Below are positions 1-8,916 of a stretch of DNA of 64,000 nt, piece after piece; within the stretch, counting starts at the first letter, position 1; each line of letters opens with the position of its first letter. A program made the translations under genes and the position numbers. The stretch covers positions 62,001 to 126,000 of the forward strand of contig NZ_QMEV01000004.1 in the NCBI RefSeq assembly GCF_003284935.1, in the 5' to 3' direction. The notes beneath the pieces were generated by a model, which did no database searches, was not told the DNA's origin, and worked only from the letters and a program-made list of their open reading frames with translations. This stretch comes from Mycobacterium colombiense (lineage in GTDB: Bacteria; Actinomycetota; Actinomycetes; Mycobacteriales; Mycobacteriaceae).

Positions 1-116
1 TGCTTCGCCGTCGTGCCGCCGCAGGCGGCCAACACGTTGGGGGCGAACACCCCCAGCCCCAGGGTCGCCAAAGCCGCACGCCGGTTGAACGGCCGCGGGG
101 CGCTGGACGGGGTCAC
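1..116 (-). CDS. lprQ: L,D-transpeptidase lipoprotein LprQ, N-terminal fragment
   Basis: Only the first 38 codons are in the window; the gene runs off the left edge. A GTG at 116 opens a typical lipoprotein signal: basic RR, a hydrophobic stretch, then the lipobox LAAC, followed by GGTTAK. This fits the N-terminus of the mycobacterial lipoprotein L,D-transpeptidase LprQ (Ldt5), which makes 3-3 peptidoglycan cross-links outside the membrane. The catalytic domain is not visible, so the name rests on the signal sequence and on adjacency to murB on the same strand 80 bp upstream. A TTG nine codons-or-fewer upstream is a possible alternative start. Confidence 0.7.
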   Translation of the reverse strand, partial: MTPSSAPRPFNRRAALATLGLGVFAPNVLAACGGTTAK

Positions 117-196
117 GAAAATCAAAGATACCGGGGAAAATCGGCCAGCCCGGCCACGACAAAACGGGGTCGGGCACGCGTCGGCGAAATTAGCGG

Positions 197-1303
197 CTAC
201 AGCCTGCAGCCGAGCAGGACGGGCTCGGGGACCAATGTGATGCCAAACACAGCCTGCACGCCGTCGCGGATGGTCCGGGCCAGCGCAATCACGTCCTCCG
301 AGCCGGCGCCGCCGCGGTTGGTCAGCGCCAGCGCGTGCTTGGTGGACAGCCGGCACCGGGCGGTTGCCTCGTCCGGGTAGCCCTTGCCGAATCCCGCCCG
401 CTCCACCAGCCAGCCGGCGGCCAGCTTGACGCCATCGGGGGCGGGGTAGTGCGGCACCGGCCCGTCGACGGCGGCGGCCAGCCGCTCGTAGGCGTCCGGC
501 GCGACCACCGGGTTGGTGAAGAACGAGCCCACGCTCCAGGTGTCGTGATCGGCCGGGTCGAGCACCATGCCCTTGCGGGCCCGCAGGGCCAGCACCGCGT
601 CGCGGACGGCCCGCGGGTCGGCGCGCTCGCCGCCGGCCACGTTCAACTCCGCGGCCAGCTCGCCGTAGCGCAACGGCGCGCTGCGCCCGGACGCGTCCAG
701 CGCGAACTCGACTTCCAGTACGACGGAAGGGATGTCGAGTCCGCTGGCGCCGCCGCGTTTGAACACACTGGTGCGGTAGCCGAACCCCAGCTCGCCGCCC
801 CGCACCCAGCGCACCTCGCCGCTGGCGCGATCGAGCACCCGGACGCGGGTGATGGTGTCGGAGACCTCGGCGCCGTAGGCCCCGACGTTCTGCACCGGGG
901 TGGCCCCGGCCGAGCCGGGGATGCCGGACAGGCATTCCAGCCCGCCGAGGCCGTGCTCGATCGCGGTGACCACGACGTCGTCCCACACCGCACCCGCCTG
1001 GGCGCGGACCAGGTGGCCCTCGACGGTGATGCCGTCATTGGCCAGCCGCACCGCGGTCAGGTCGGTCAGGGCGTCGGAGATCACCAGGTTGGAGCCACCG
1101 GCGAACACCAGCACCGGATCGCGTTGCCCCCCAGCGGTTTCGGCGTCCAACCGGCGCAACGAGGCGATCACCTGCTCGCTGGTGGTGCAGGTGATCAGGC
1201 GGCGCGCGGTCGGCCCGACCCGCAGGGTGGTCAGTGGCGCCAGTGGCGCCGCGTAGGCCACCGCCGCGCCGGCGAACTCCGAACCGGCACCGCTGGATTT
1301 CAT
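197..1303 (-). CDS. murB: UDP-N-acetylenolpyruvoylglucosamine reductase MurB
   Basis: Cytoplasmic FAD enzyme that reduces UDP-GlcNAc-enolpyruvate to UDP-MurNAc in peptidoglycan precursor synthesis. The 368-residue length is normal for actinobacterial MurB. Visible features are the FAD-binding GGSNLVISD (about 69-77), [22 protein letters not shown] region split around 126-147, GYRTSVF with the conserved Arg near 177, the proton-donor Ser near 260 in SVGSFF, and the C-terminal Glu near 360 in LVPEPVLLG. It reads toward the lprQ fragment with an 80 bp gap, so the two probably form a cell-wall operon. The start lies 26 bp from a divergent DUF2505 gene. Confidence 0.96.
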   Translation of the reverse strand: MKSSGAGSEFAGAAVAYAAPLAPLTTLRVGPTARRLITCTTSEQVIASLRRLDAETAGGQRDPVLVFAGGSNLVISDALTDLTAVRLANDGITVEGHLVRAQAGAVWDDVVVTAIEHGLGGLECLSGIPGSAGATPVQNVGAYGAEVSDTITRVRVLDRASGEVRWVRGGELGFGYRTSVFKRGGASGLDIPSVVLEVEFALDASGRSAPLRYGELAAELNVAGGERADPRAVRDAVLALRARKGMVLDPADHDTWSVGSFFTNPVVAPDAYERLAAAVDGPVPHYPAPDGVKLAAGWLVERAGFGKGYPDEATARCRLSTKHALALTNRGGAGSEDVIALARTIRDGVQAVFGITLVPEPVLLGCRL

Positions 1304-1329
1304 GGCCCGTAACGGTAGCCTGACCTGCT

Positions 1330-1854
1330 ATGCCGCGTTCATTCGACTTGTCGGCCGATTACGACGGCAGTGTTGACGAGGTTCATCGCGCCTTCACCGA
1401 TGAGGAGTACTGGCGGGCCAGGCTGGCCGGGTCCGGCGTCGACGTCGCCACGCTGGAGTCGATGCGGGTCGGCGGCGAGTCCGGGGACGAGGACACCGTC
1501 GAGGTCGTGACGCTGCAGGTGATCCGCAGCGACAAGCTGCCGGGCATGGTCACCCAGCTGCACGCCGGTGACCTGCGCATTCGGCGCCAGGAGACGTGGG
1601 GGCCGGTAACCGGCGGGGCGGCGACGGGATCGGTGGTGGGTTCGATCGTGGATGCGCCGGTGAACCTCGCCGGCACCGCGGTCCTCGAGCCCCTCGCAGA
1701 GACCGGCGGCGCCCGGCTGACCTTCCGCGCCACCGTCCAGGTGCGTGTCCCGATCATCGGCGGCAAGTTGGAGAACATCATCGGCGCCCGGCTGGCCGAA
1801 CTGGTCGCCGCCGAACAGCGCTTCACCACGGAGTGGATCGCCAAAACGGCCTGA
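1330..1854 (+). CDS. DUF2505 family protein (Rv0481c-like)
   Basis: A 174-residue protein opening with MPRSFDLSADYDGSVDEVH, typical of the actinobacterial DUF2505 family, whose fold is thought to be START/SRPBCC-like. No signal peptide or membrane segment is seen, so a cytoplasmic location is expected; the ligand is unknown. It is divergent from murB with only 26 bp between starts. TAGCCT at about 1316-1321 lies at a distance that would place transcription near the ATG, so the mRNA may be leaderless (inference). Its stop is followed 35 bp later by the nitrilase gene on the same strand. Confidence 0.8.
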   Translation: MPRSFDLSADYDGSVDEVHRAFTDEEYWRARLAGSGVDVATLESMRVGGESGDEDTVEVVTLQVIRSDKLPGMVTQLHAGDLRIRRQETWGPVTGGAATGSVVGSIVDAPVNLAGTAVLEPLAETGGARLTFRATVQVRVPIIGGKLENIIGARLAELVAAEQRFTTEWIAKTA

Positions 1855-1889
1855 GGCCTTCGACGGTCGCCGGGCCTAAGCTGGCGCTC

Positions 1890-2723
1890 ATGCGAATCGC
1901 CTTGGCGCAGATCCTCAGCGGAACCGACCCGGCGGCAAACCTGCAGCTGGTCGACGAATACAGCCGCCGGGCGGCCGACGCCGGCGCGAAGCTGGTGGTG
2001 TTTCCCGAGGCGACCATGTGCCGGTTCGGAGTACCGCTGGGGCCGGTCGCCGAGCCCGTCGACGGGCCCTGGGCCGATGGGGTGCGCCGCATCGCGGCCG
2101 CCGCCGGCATCACCGTCGTCGCCGGCATGTTCACCCCGTCCGGCGACGGGCGGGTGAAGAACACGCTGATCGCGGCCGGCACGGACGATCCCGGCCAACC
2201 GGACGCCCACTACGACAAGATCCACCTCTACGACGCCTTCGGCTTCACCGAATCGCGCACGGTCGCGCCGGGACACGATCCGGTGGTGATCACGGTCGAC
2301 GGCGTTCGCGTCGGGCTGACCGTCTGCTACGACATTCGTTTCCCGGCGCTCTACACCGAGCTGGCCCGCCGCGGCGCCCAGGTGATCGCCGTGTGCGCGT
2401 CCTGGGGCGCCGGTCCCGGCAAACTCGACCAGTGGACGCTGCTGGCCCGCGCCCGCGCGCTCGATTCGATGAGCTACATCGCGGCGGCCGGCCAGGCGGA
2501 TCCCGGTGACGCCGACGGATCCGGGTCGGGGGCACCGACCGGAGTGGGCGGCAGCCTGGTGGTCTCCCCCTTCGGTGACGTGGTCGCGTCGGCCGGGTCG
2601 CAACCGCAGCTGGTGGTGGCCGACGTCGACGTCGACCGGGTCACCGAGGCCCGCAAGAGCATCGCAGTCCTGCGCAACCGCTCGGACTTTGCTCAGGTTG
2701 ATAGGGCAGAATCGGTCGGGTGA
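1890..2723 (+). CDS. carbon-nitrogen hydrolase (nitrilase/amidase superfamily, Rv0480c-like)
   Basis: Cytoplasmic hydrolase of the nitrilase superfamily, 277 residues from the ATG at 1890. The reading frame stays open far upstream, but the family consensus begins at MRIALAQI. The Glu-Lys-Cys catalytic triad is visible: Glu40 in VVFPEA, Lys110 in HYDKIHLYD and Cys146 in TVCYDIRFP. The AFGFTES segment resembles the Nit1/Nit2 omega-amidase branch, so a deaminated glutathione or omega-amide substrate is plausible but unproven. Its TGA overlaps the GTG start of the next gene (GTGA at 2720-2723), pointing to translational coupling. Confidence 0.9.
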   Translation: MRIALAQILSGTDPAANLQLVDEYSRRAADAGAKLVVFPEATMCRFGVPLGPVAEPVDGPWADGVRRIAAAAGITVVAGMFTPSGDGRVKNTLIAAGTDDPGQPDAHYDKIHLYDAFGFTESRTVAPGHDPVVITVDGVRVGLTVCYDIRFPALYTELARRGAQVIAVCASWGAGPGKLDQWTLLARARALDSMSYIAAAGQADPGDADGSGSGAPTGVGGSLVVSPFGDVVASAGSQPQLVVADVDVDRVTEARKSIAVLRNRSDFAQVDRAESVG

Positions 2724-3763
2724 CGAACCCACAAGGACCACCGAACCCGGACCCGTCGAAGTGGGCCCGTCCCTCCCACCAGGGACCCTTCGGCCAGCCG
2801 CCCACCGAGCGGCCGACCGAGCGGATCAGCACCGGCGGCCCGGGACACGTTCCGCCGCCGCCGCCCGCTCCCGGTCCCCCGCCGGGTCAGACCGAGCGGT
2901 TCGGCACCCCGCAGCCGAACATGCAGCAGCCCGGCTACCCGCCCCCGCCGACGCCGCCCGCCGGTCCGACCGAGCGGCTGGCCGCCCAACCCGGCGACGA
3001 CGCGACGCCGGGAAAGAAGAAGCGCCGCTTCGGCCGGGACCCCGTCTCCGTCCTGCTGATCTTCGTCATCGTGTTCGCGCTGATCATCGCCGCGCTCATC
3101 GGGGCCGAGCTCTACGTGCGCCACGTCGCGGACACCAAGGTCGCCCAGGCGGTGGCCTGCGAGGTCAAGGACCAGGCGACCGCGTCCTTCGGGGTGACGC
3201 CCCTGATGCTGTGGCAACAGGCCACCAAGCACTACACCAACATCTCGGTGCAGACGGCCGGCAACAACATTCGCGATGCCAAGGGCATGAAGCTCTCAAT
3301 CAACATCAACGACGTTCGCCTCAAGGACAACGGCAACTCGAAGGGCACCATCGGCGCCCTGGACGCCACCATCAGCTGGACCACCGACGGCATCAAGCAG
3401 TCGGTCCAGAACGCCATCCCGGTTCTGGGCCCGTTCGTCACCAACACCGTGACCACGCACCCCGCCGACGGGACGGTCGAGCTGAAGGGCATGTTGGACA
3501 ACATCACGGCCAAGCCGGTGGTGTCGGGCACCGGGTTGCAGCTGCAGATCGTCAGTTTCAACGCGCTCGGTTTCACGATGCCCAAGGAGTCCGTGCAGTC
3601 GACGCTGGACGACTTCACCTCGAACCTGACCAAGAACTACCCGCTTGGGATCCACGCCGACAGCGTGCAGGTCACCGATACCGGTGTGACAAGCCACTTC
3701 TCGACGCGCAACGCCACCATTCCCACCGGCAACGACAACGATCCCTGCTTCGCCAACCTGTGA
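2720..3763 (+). CDS. membrane-anchored DUF2993-like protein with Pro-rich N-terminus (Rv0479c-like)
   Basis: A 347-residue protein. Residues 1-100 are Pro/Gly-rich and cytosolic, with four TER motifs (TERPTERI, QTERF, PTERL). A KKKRR stop-transfer cluster near 100 precedes one membrane helix at about 109-130. The remaining ~215 residues should be periplasmic and look like DUF2993, the lipid-binding fold of LmeA. The TxR repeats next to the membrane are reminiscent of Ser/Thr-kinase substrate tails, but phosphorylation is speculation. It starts with GTG overlapping the nitrilase stop. It converges with deoC 23 bp downstream. Confidence 0.82.
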   Translation: MTNPQGPPNPDPSKWARPSHQGPFGQPPTERPTERISTGGPGHVPPPPPAPGPPPGQTERFGTPQPNMQQPGYPPPPTPPAGPTERLAAQPGDDATPGKKKRRFGRDPVSVLLIFVIVFALIIAALIGAELYVRHVADTKVAQAVACEVKDQATASFGVTPLMLWQQATKHYTNISVQTAGNNIRDAKGMKLSININDVRLKDNGNSKGTIGALDATISWTTDGIKQSVQNAIPVLGPFVTNTVTTHPADGTVELKGMLDNITAKPVVSGTGLQLQIVSFNALGFTMPKESVQSTLDDFTSNLTKNYPLGIHADSVQVTDTGVTSHFSTRNATIPTGNDNDPCFANL

Positions 3764-3786
3764 CGGCGAGCGCCTAGCCGGACGGT

Positions 3787-4464
3787 TCAGCCCAGGCCGT
3801 CGAGCACTGCCCGGGTGCCCGACAGCCCCAGCCGGGTGGCGCCGGCGTCCAGCATCGCGAGCGCGTCCGCGGCGGAGCGGATGCCGCCGCTGGCCTTCAC
3901 CCCGAGGCGTCCACCGACGGTCTCGGCCATCAGGGCGACCGCGCGCACGGATGCGCCGCCCGCCGGATGAAACCCGGTCGAGGTCTTGACGAAGTCGGCG
4001 CCGCCGTCTTCGGCCGCGCGGCACACCCGCGCCAGGGTGGGCTCGTCGGCGAGGGCCAGCAGCGCCGCCGACTCGACGATCACCTTGAGCACCGCGCCGC
4101 CGATGGCGCCGCGCACGGCCTGGACGTCCGAGCGCACCGCATCGATGTCGCCGGACAGCGCCGCCCCCACGTCGATGACCATGTCGATTTCGGTGGCACC
4201 GGACGCGACGGCCACGGCGGCCTCGTGCGCCTTCACCGCCGGCAGATGCTTACCCGAGGGAAAACCCGCGACGCTGGCCACCCGCACGCCGGTGCCGGCT
4301 CGCACCGCGGCGGGAACCATCGAGGGCGAGACGCATACCGCATAGACGCCCCATTCGGCCGCTTCGGCGACCAGGGCTGCCACGTCGGCGTCGGTTGCTT
4401 CCGGTTTGAGCAGCGTGTGGTCGACGCACGCCGCCAACTGCGCTCGGCTCGGTTGGGTTGCCAT
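3787..4464 (-). CDS. deoC: deoxyribose-phosphate aldolase DeoC
   Basis: Class I aldolase splitting 2-deoxyribose-5-phosphate into glyceraldehyde-3-phosphate and acetaldehyde in deoxynucleoside salvage. The 225-residue form starts at the ATG at 4464; upstream codons in this frame belong to the preceding gene read out of frame. The Schiff-base lysine is Lys160 in DFVKTSTGF, with the second essential Lys190 in GVKASGG and Asp94 in EIDMVIDVG. Its ATG shares one base with the TGA of the upstream secreted-protein gene, so translation is probably coupled. Confidence 0.96.
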   Translation of the reverse strand: MATQPSRAQLAACVDHTLLKPEATDADVAALVAEAAEWGVYAVCVSPSMVPAAVRAGTGVRVASVAGFPSGKHLPAVKAHEAAVAVASGATEIDMVIDVGAALSGDIDAVRSDVQAVRGAIGGAVLKVIVESAALLALADEPTLARVCRAAEDGGADFVKTSTGFHPAGGASVRAVALMAETVGGRLGVKASGGIRSAADALAMLDAGATRLGLSGTRAVLDGLG

Positions 4465-4904
4465 CAGAAGGATTCTTCCGGACCGCCGGGATTGCAGCCG
4501 GAGGCGACCATCTCGGCGTCGTCGACGACCGGGCGCCACGGCTCCAGGTTCCAGCTGAGCTTGCCGGGCTGGGCGAGTTCGGCGAACTGCCAGTGGCACA
4601 GGAACTGCGCGCGCATGCCGGGGCTGTCGGCGTCCGGGGAGGCGGCCAGCACCTCGCCCCAGGCCTCGTCGGCCAGGGCCGTGGTCGCGGGAATTCTCGA
4701 GGCGGCCCGCCCGGCCGGCGACGGGAACACCCGCAGGCTGCTGCGGCCCTGCCACTGCGCCCACTGGGTGTGGTCGATATAGGGCGGGGCCGCGGCGGGC
4801 GGGTCCACCGCGCCGCTGCCCGGATCGGGCGCGGCAACGGCGGGCGGCATCGGGCAGCGCAAAGCGACGAGCACCGCGACCGGCGCCGTCAGCAGGACCT
4901 TCAT
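4464..4904 (-). CDS. secreted DUF2599-like protein (Rv0477-like)
   Basis: A 146-residue protein beginning [15 protein letters not shown], a short Sec signal peptide with a likely cleavage after AVA near residue 27. The mature part contains FLCHWQF, W-rich [12 protein letters not shown] and a C-terminal SGCNPGG, so one disulfide is possible. It resembles the mycobacterial Rv0477/DUF2599 family, of unknown function. The ATG at 4904 was chosen because it directly precedes the signal peptide. It lies 4 bp downstream of the DUF2516 gene and overlaps deoC by one base. Confidence 0.8.
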   Translation of the reverse strand: MKVLLTAPVAVLVALRCPMPPAVAAPDPGSGAVDPPAAAPPYIDHTQWAQWQGRSSLRVFPSPAGRAASRIPATTALADEAWGEVLAASPDADSPGMRAQFLCHWQFAELAQPGKLSWNLEPWRPVVDDAEMVASGCNPGGPEESF

Positions 4905-4908
4905 TCCG

Positions 4909-5196
4909 CTAGCGCGACTTACCTTGAATCTCAAGCAGTTTGGGCCGCACGTCGACCAGGTACACACCGGCGGCACAGGCCGCGATCGCCATGCCGAGCA
5001 CGCCGAACACGAAACCCAAGATGGATGTCAGGGCGACGGCCCCTCCCAGGATCAGTAACCACACCGGCTTGGTCAGCTTCTCGGCGGCGGTATAGGCGTC
5101 GGGTCGTTGCAGCGCGGCATGCACGAATGCATAGATCGCCGTGACCAAGACGGCGATCTGCAAGACCAACATGACGGTTCCCACGAGGTGGCTCAC
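4909..5196 (-). CDS. DUF2516 membrane protein (Rv0476-like)
   Basis: A 95-residue membrane protein of the actinobacterial DUF2516 family. Helices are predicted at about 5-28 ([20 protein letters not shown]) and as a long hydrophobic stretch near 45-80, ending in the conserved tail [13 protein letters not shown] second Met at codon 9 is an alternative start and would leave an 87-residue protein. Function unknown. It heads a tight cluster with the Rv0477-like gene and deoC and lies 87 bp downstream of hbhA on the same strand. Confidence 0.82.
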   Translation of the reverse strand: MSHLVGTVMLVLQIAVLVTAIYAFVHAALQRPDAYTAAEKLTKPVWLLILGGAVALTSILGFVFGVLGMAIAACAAGVYLVDVRPKLLEIQGKSR

Positions 5197-5283
5197 GCCT
5201 TAAGCGTATGCGGGCACCCGCCAAAACGTCGACTCCGAGCCACCCGGAGGTGACTCGGAGCCGAACGTCGTGAAGTGTCGTGC

Positions 5284-5898
5284 TTACTTCTGGGTGACCT
5301 TCTTGGCGGCGGCCTTCTTGGCCGGAGCCTTCTTGGCCGGAGCCTTCTTGGCGGGGGCCTTCTTGGCCGGCGCGTTGACGGCCTTCTGAGCCTTCTTGGT
5401 GGCTGCTTCGGTCTTGCCGGGCAGCTCGATGCCGACCAGCTTGGCGGCGCGCTCGCCGACCGCGCGGGTCTGCGAGGCGACGGTGCCGAGCGCTTCCTGC
5501 GTCAGCTCGACGGCCTGGTCCACGTAGCCCTCGGCGCGCGCGGACGCGTCCTCGAAGGCGGTCTGGCTACGCAGCCGCTGCAGGGCCGCCTCGCCGCGCT
5601 CGACGAGCTCGTTGTACCGGCTGGTCGCGGCCTCCAGGTAGCCCTCGGCCGCCTTGCGCAGCTCCTCGGTGGTGAACTTGTCGCGCAGCTCGGTGAACTG
5701 GTCGGGCAGGTCCTCCTGCAGCTTGGTCAGGCGAGCGCGACGCTCCTCGACCCGGGTCCGGGTTTCGGCGCGGGTCTCTTCGGCGCGCTCCCGCAGGCCG
5801 GCGATCAGGTCGTTGACGGTGGCCAGGGCCAGGTCGGCCGCGCCCAGCGCAGCGAGCAGCGGGGCCCGCAAGTCTTCGATGTTCGTGTTTTCCGCCAT
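5284..5898 (-). CDS. hbhA: heparin-binding hemagglutinin HBHA
   Basis: Surface adhesin of mycobacteria that binds heparan sulfate on epithelial cells. The 204-residue protein starts at [19 protein letters not shown], has a long charged coiled-coil core (about 20-150) and ends in a Lys/Ala/Pro-rich tail with repeated KKAPA units (about 175-204), the heparin-binding and methylated region. The start at 5898 is preceded by AAAGGAAAG on the coding strand; a farther-upstream ATG would add five residues unlike the family N-terminus. No signal peptide is present, as is usual for HBHA. Confidence 0.96.
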   Translation of the reverse strand: MAENTNIEDLRAPLLAALGAADLALATVNDLIAGLRERAEETRAETRTRVEERRARLTKLQEDLPDQFTELRDKFTTEELRKAAEGYLEAATSRYNELVERGEAALQRLRSQTAFEDASARAEGYVDQAVELTQEALGTVASQTRAVGERAAKLVGIELPGKTEAATKKAQKAVNAPAKKAPAKKAPAKKAPAKKAAAKKVTQK

Positions 5899-6169
5899 GG
5901 TCTTTCCTTTCATTGCTTCTATCGGCGTTATTCGGTGTTATTAGCTGTCTGGTCGAGAAGTTAGGTGCAAACGTCTCCTTCGCAACTGGGGCCGCCAGTG
6001 TGGGGTGGGTCGTTCCGCAACTCAGCTGGAACCCGAAGGTCCTTTCCTTGGGGTAACCGCGACGGCCGGTCGTCTATACATCACCAACTCGCTACCGCGA
6101 TGTGGCACGCCCGCTTTGTGGCGCAAAACCCCAGCGCAGTTGGTTACGGTGCCGGGTCAAGCGGGAGGG
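5899..6169. promoter_or_regulatory. hbhA upstream region with a 10-bp tandem direct repeat
   Basis: A 271 bp gap between the XRE regulator stop and hbhA. CGGCGTTATT at 5923-5932 is followed immediately by CGGTGTTATT at 5933-5942, a one-mismatch tandem repeat about 25 bp upstream of the hbhA ATG. TCTATA at 6074-6079 (TATAGA on the hbhA strand) could be a -10 box, but I see no convincing -35. Short open frames here have poor codon bias and no family features. Confidence 0.4.
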
Positions 6170-6586
6170 TCACTCGCAGTCGGATTCGGTCGGACACTCC
6201 TCTGGGATCGATTCGTTTTGCTGGGTGAACGATGAATAGATGTCGAGCAGAATTTGCTTTTGGCGCTCGGTGATCGCAGTGTCGGTGACGATCGCGTCCC
6301 GCACCTGACTTTTGTCGCTGGGCTCGAGAATCCCGGCGCGCACATAGAGAACCTCGGCGGAAACCCGGAGGGCCTTCGCGATCTGGTTCAGGACATCGGC
6401 GGAGGGCTTACGCAACCCACGCTCCACCTGGCTCAGATAGGGATTGCTGACCCCGGACTTTTCGGCGAGCTGGCGCACCGACACCTGCGCGAGTTCACGC
6501 TGGCTACGGATGAAACTGCCGATGTCGGAGGCCATGTCGGAGGCAGCGTTGGACACCTTGGCGGAGAGCTTCTCCTCGGGTGTCAT
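6170..6586 (-). CDS. XRE-family transcriptional regulator (Rv0474-like)
   Basis: A 138-residue DNA-binding protein. A Cro/C1 helix-turn-helix spans about 24-80, with recognition segment AEKSGVSNPYLSQVERGLRKPS. An acidic tail with two Cys (EECPTESDCE) ends the protein. The ATG at 6586 is preceded by AGGAG at 6593-6597; the frame is open 23 codons further but that part is not family-like. From memory, the M. tuberculosis protein was reported as a copper-responsive repressor, and the two C-terminal Cys are compatible with metal sensing. A perfect inverted repeat lies 46-73 bp upstream, a likely autoregulatory operator. Confidence 0.9.
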   Translation of the reverse strand: MTPEEKLSAKVSNAASDMASDIGSFIRSQRELAQVSVRQLAEKSGVSNPYLSQVERGLRKPSADVLNQIAKALRVSAEVLYVRAGILEPSDKSQVRDAIVTDTAITERQKQILLDIYSSFTQQNESIPEECPTESDCE

Positions 6587-6631
6587 GGCGTGCTCCTGGT
6601 CGTGACTGATCTTGACGCGGACCAGATTACT

Positions 6632-6659
6632 ACAAGTGCTTGCTATTGCAAGCACTTGT
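6632..6659. promoter_or_regulatory. perfect 12-bp inverted repeat upstream of the XRE regulator
   Basis: Left arm ACAAGTGCTTGC (6632-6643) and right arm GCAAGCACTTGT (6648-6659) are exact reverse complements separated by TATT. The site lies 46-73 bp before the regulator's ATG and 21 bp before the stop of the upstream DUF445 gene on the same strand. It is too AT-balanced and lacks a T-run for a standard terminator, so an operator is preferred; a double role cannot be excluded. Confidence 0.75.
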
Positions 6660-6679
6660 TAGCACTGCTAGAAAATCCG

Positions 6680-8101
6680 CTAGATCAGGAGCTGCGCGAC
6701 GGCATAGATCGCCAAACCCGCCAGCGACCCCACGACGGTCCCGTTGATCCGGATAAATTGCAGGTCACGGCCCACGTGCAATTCGATGCGCCGGCTGGCC
6801 TCCTCGGCGTCCCAACGCTCGATCGTGTCGGTGATGATCGCTGTGATCTCCACCCCATACTGCGAGACCAGATGCTGAGCCGCCCGGACCAGCCAGTTGT
6901 CGACCTTGTCGCGCAGGTCCGCGTCGTCGCGCAGCGATTCCCCGATGCGCACGACGGTGTCGGCGATCCGCGTGCGCAGGGTGCTCGACGGGTCGTCCAC
7001 ACCCTCGAGCACCAGCCGTTTCAGCGTCTTCCACGCGGTCGCCGCGGCGTTGGCGATCTCGTCGCGCGCCATCAGCTGCTCTTTGATCGCGTCGGCGCGG
7101 GCGATGGTGTCCGGGTCATGCTGCAGGTCGTCGGCGAAGTCGAACAAGAAGCGGGTGGCCGAGCGGCGCAATTCGTGGTCGGGGTTGCGGCGCACCTTGT
7201 CGGTGAAGTCCATCAGCTCGCGGTGGATGCGGTCGCCGACGAGGTGGTCGACGAAGCGCGGCGACCAGGTAGGTGAGTCGCGCTCGACCACCCGCTGGAT
7301 GACCTCGCCGGCCTTCAGCGACCACTGAAAGGCCCGGTCGGCCAGCAGCTGGATCAGCGCCTCCTGCCGGTGCTCGGCGAGCAGCGTCGCCAGCACGCGC
7401 CCGACCGGCGGGCCCCACTGCGGCTCGGCGATGCGGCGCACGATCATCCGGTCGATCACCTGCTGGACGTCCTCGTCGCGGAGCAGTTCGACGAGCACCC
7501 GCAGCACCGTGGCCGTCTCGCTGGCCACCCGCTCGGCGTGGGCGGCCTCCGAGAGCCACTTCCCCAGCCTGCCGGACACCTGGGCGTCGCGCAGCTTGGT
7601 TTCCACCACCTCCGGCGACAGGAAGTTCTCCCGCACAAAGGTGCCCAGACCCTCGCCCAGCTGGTCCTTCTTGCGTTTGATGATCGCGGTGTGCGGGATG
7701 GGAATGCCCAGCGGGTGCCGGAACAGCGCGGTCACCGCGAACCAGTCCGCCAGGGCGCCCACCATCCCGGCCTCGGCGGCGGCGCCGGCGTATCCCACCC
7801 AGGCCCCCGGGCTGGCGTGCGCCTGGGCCCACCGGCAGGCGAGGAACACGCCGGTGGCACCGATCAGAAAACTCAGTGCCACCATCTTCATCCGGCGCAA
7901 CGCCACCCTGCGCTGCGCGTCGGCCTCGGGATCGGCGCCGGCGAAGGATTCGGCCAACGATGCGCGGCCGGGGTGCGCGGCGGTCAACGGCGTCGCCGAA
8001 TCGGGCCTCGCCGCCGGCGGGCCGGACGCTTCGCCTCGCACCGAGGCTCGATGTGCCACCACTCCATCATCTATCTTTCCCGCGAATTGGTGTGACGACA
8101 C
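6680..8101 (-). CDS. DUF445 membrane protein (Rv0473-like)
   Basis: A 473-residue protein if the GTG at 8101 is used; GTGs near codon 14-15 are alternatives and would shorten it to the recalled family length. A disordered Ala/Pro-rich start precedes two hydrophobic segments (about 72-92 and 97-118), then the DUF445 signature ADWFAVTALFRHPLGIPIPH. A long amphipathic helical region follows, and a last membrane helix ends in GSLAGLAIYAVAQLLI. The topology suggests a cytoplasmic or periplasmic helical arm tethered at both ends. Function unknown. It is transcribed toward the XRE gene and divergently from a TetR gene 95 bp away. Confidence 0.85.
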   Translation of the reverse strand: MSSHQFAGKIDDGVVAHRASVRGEASGPPAARPDSATPLTAAHPGRASLAESFAGADPEADAQRRVALRRMKMVALSFLIGATGVFLACRWAQAHASPGAWVGYAGAAAEAGMVGALADWFAVTALFRHPLGIPIPHTAIIKRKKDQLGEGLGTFVRENFLSPEVVETKLRDAQVSGRLGKWLSEAAHAERVASETATVLRVLVELLRDEDVQQVIDRMIVRRIAEPQWGPPVGRVLATLLAEHRQEALIQLLADRAFQWSLKAGEVIQRVVERDSPTWSPRFVDHLVGDRIHRELMDFTDKVRRNPDHELRRSATRFLFDFADDLQHDPDTIARADAIKEQLMARDEIANAAATAWKTLKRLVLEGVDDPSSTLRTRIADTVVRIGESLRDDADLRDKVDNWLVRAAQHLVSQYGVEITAIITDTIERWDAEEASRRIELHVGRDLQFIRINGTVVGSLAGLAIYAVAQLLI

Positions 8102-8196
8102 TGTTCGCGACGTCTCACCGACGCCCGGCCAGGCAAGAAACCGGACCCCTCACGCCGTAAGATCGGGGGCGTCTAGGGAATGGGAAATCGGCGACA

Positions 8197-8916
8197 GTGA
8201 CAGAGCAATTCACGGCTGCGAGCGTCAAAATGGACGGGCGCAAGCGGCGCTGGCATCAACACAAAGTGGAGCGTCGTAACGAACTGGTCGACGGCACGAT
8301 CGACGCGATTCGCCGACTGGGTGGCGCACTGAGCATGGATGAGATCGCCGCCGAGATCGGGGTCTCCAAGACGGTGCTGTACCGCTATTTCGTCGACAAG
8401 AACGACCTGACGACGGCCGTGATGATGCGGTTCACCCAGACCACCCTGATTCCGAACATGGCCGCGGCGCTGACGTCCAACCTCGACGGCTTCGACCTGG
8501 CGCGCGAGATCATCCGCGTGTACGTCGAAACCGTCGCGAACGAACCCGAGCCGTACCGATTCGTGATGGCCAACAGCTCGGCCAGCAAGAGCAAGGTCCT
8601 CGCCGACTCCGAGCGCATCATCGCCCGCATGCTCGCGGTGATGATGCGCCGCCGGATGCAACAAGCCGGGATGGACACCGGCGGCGCGGAACCATGGGCG
8701 TATCTGATCGTCGGCGGGGTGCAACTGGCCACCCACTCCTGGATGTCCAACCCGCGGATGAGCCGCGACGAGTTGATCGACTATCTGACCATGCTGAGCT
8801 GGAACGCCCTCAAGGGAATCGTCGAGGTCGGCGGATCGCTGCAAAAGTTCCGCGAGGAGCCCCACCCGTCGCCGATCGTGCCGCCCCGCGGGCTCGAGGG
8901 TGGGTCCGGCCCCTAA
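8197..8916 (+). CDS. TetR-family regulator (Rv0472c-like)
   Basis: A 239-residue repressor starting at GTG 8197. The TetR helix-turn-helix occupies about residues 28-73, with MDEIAAEIGVSKTVLYRYFVDK as the core (quoted over two helices). The C-terminal ligand domain contains LIVGGVQLATHSWM and a Pro-rich tail. It sits between the divergent DUF445 gene and pcaA, 184 bp before the latter, so it may control either; the 95 bp intergenic space on its left is the natural operator location. No effector can be named. Confidence 0.88.
   Translation: MTEQFTAASVKMDGRKRRWHQHKVERRNELVDGTIDAIRRLGGALSMDEIAAEIGVSKTVLYRYFVDKNDLTTAVMMRFTQTTLIPNMAAALTSNLDGFDLAREIIRVYVETVANEPEPYRFVMANSSASKSKVLADSERIIARMLAVMMRRRMQQAGMDTGGAEPWAYLIVGGVQLATHSWMSNPRMSRDELIDYLTMLSWNALKGIVEVGGSLQKFREEPHPSPIVPPRGLEGGSGP

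Noticed and set aside
335..1312. A 325-codon frame antisense to murB
   Set aside because: murB has all catalytic residues; the antisense product is Gly/His/Arg-rich without recognisable motifs.
5965..6235. Short frames of 76-87 codons between hbhA and the XRE gene
   Set aside because: Low third-position GC, no ribosome binding site and no similarity to known small proteins.
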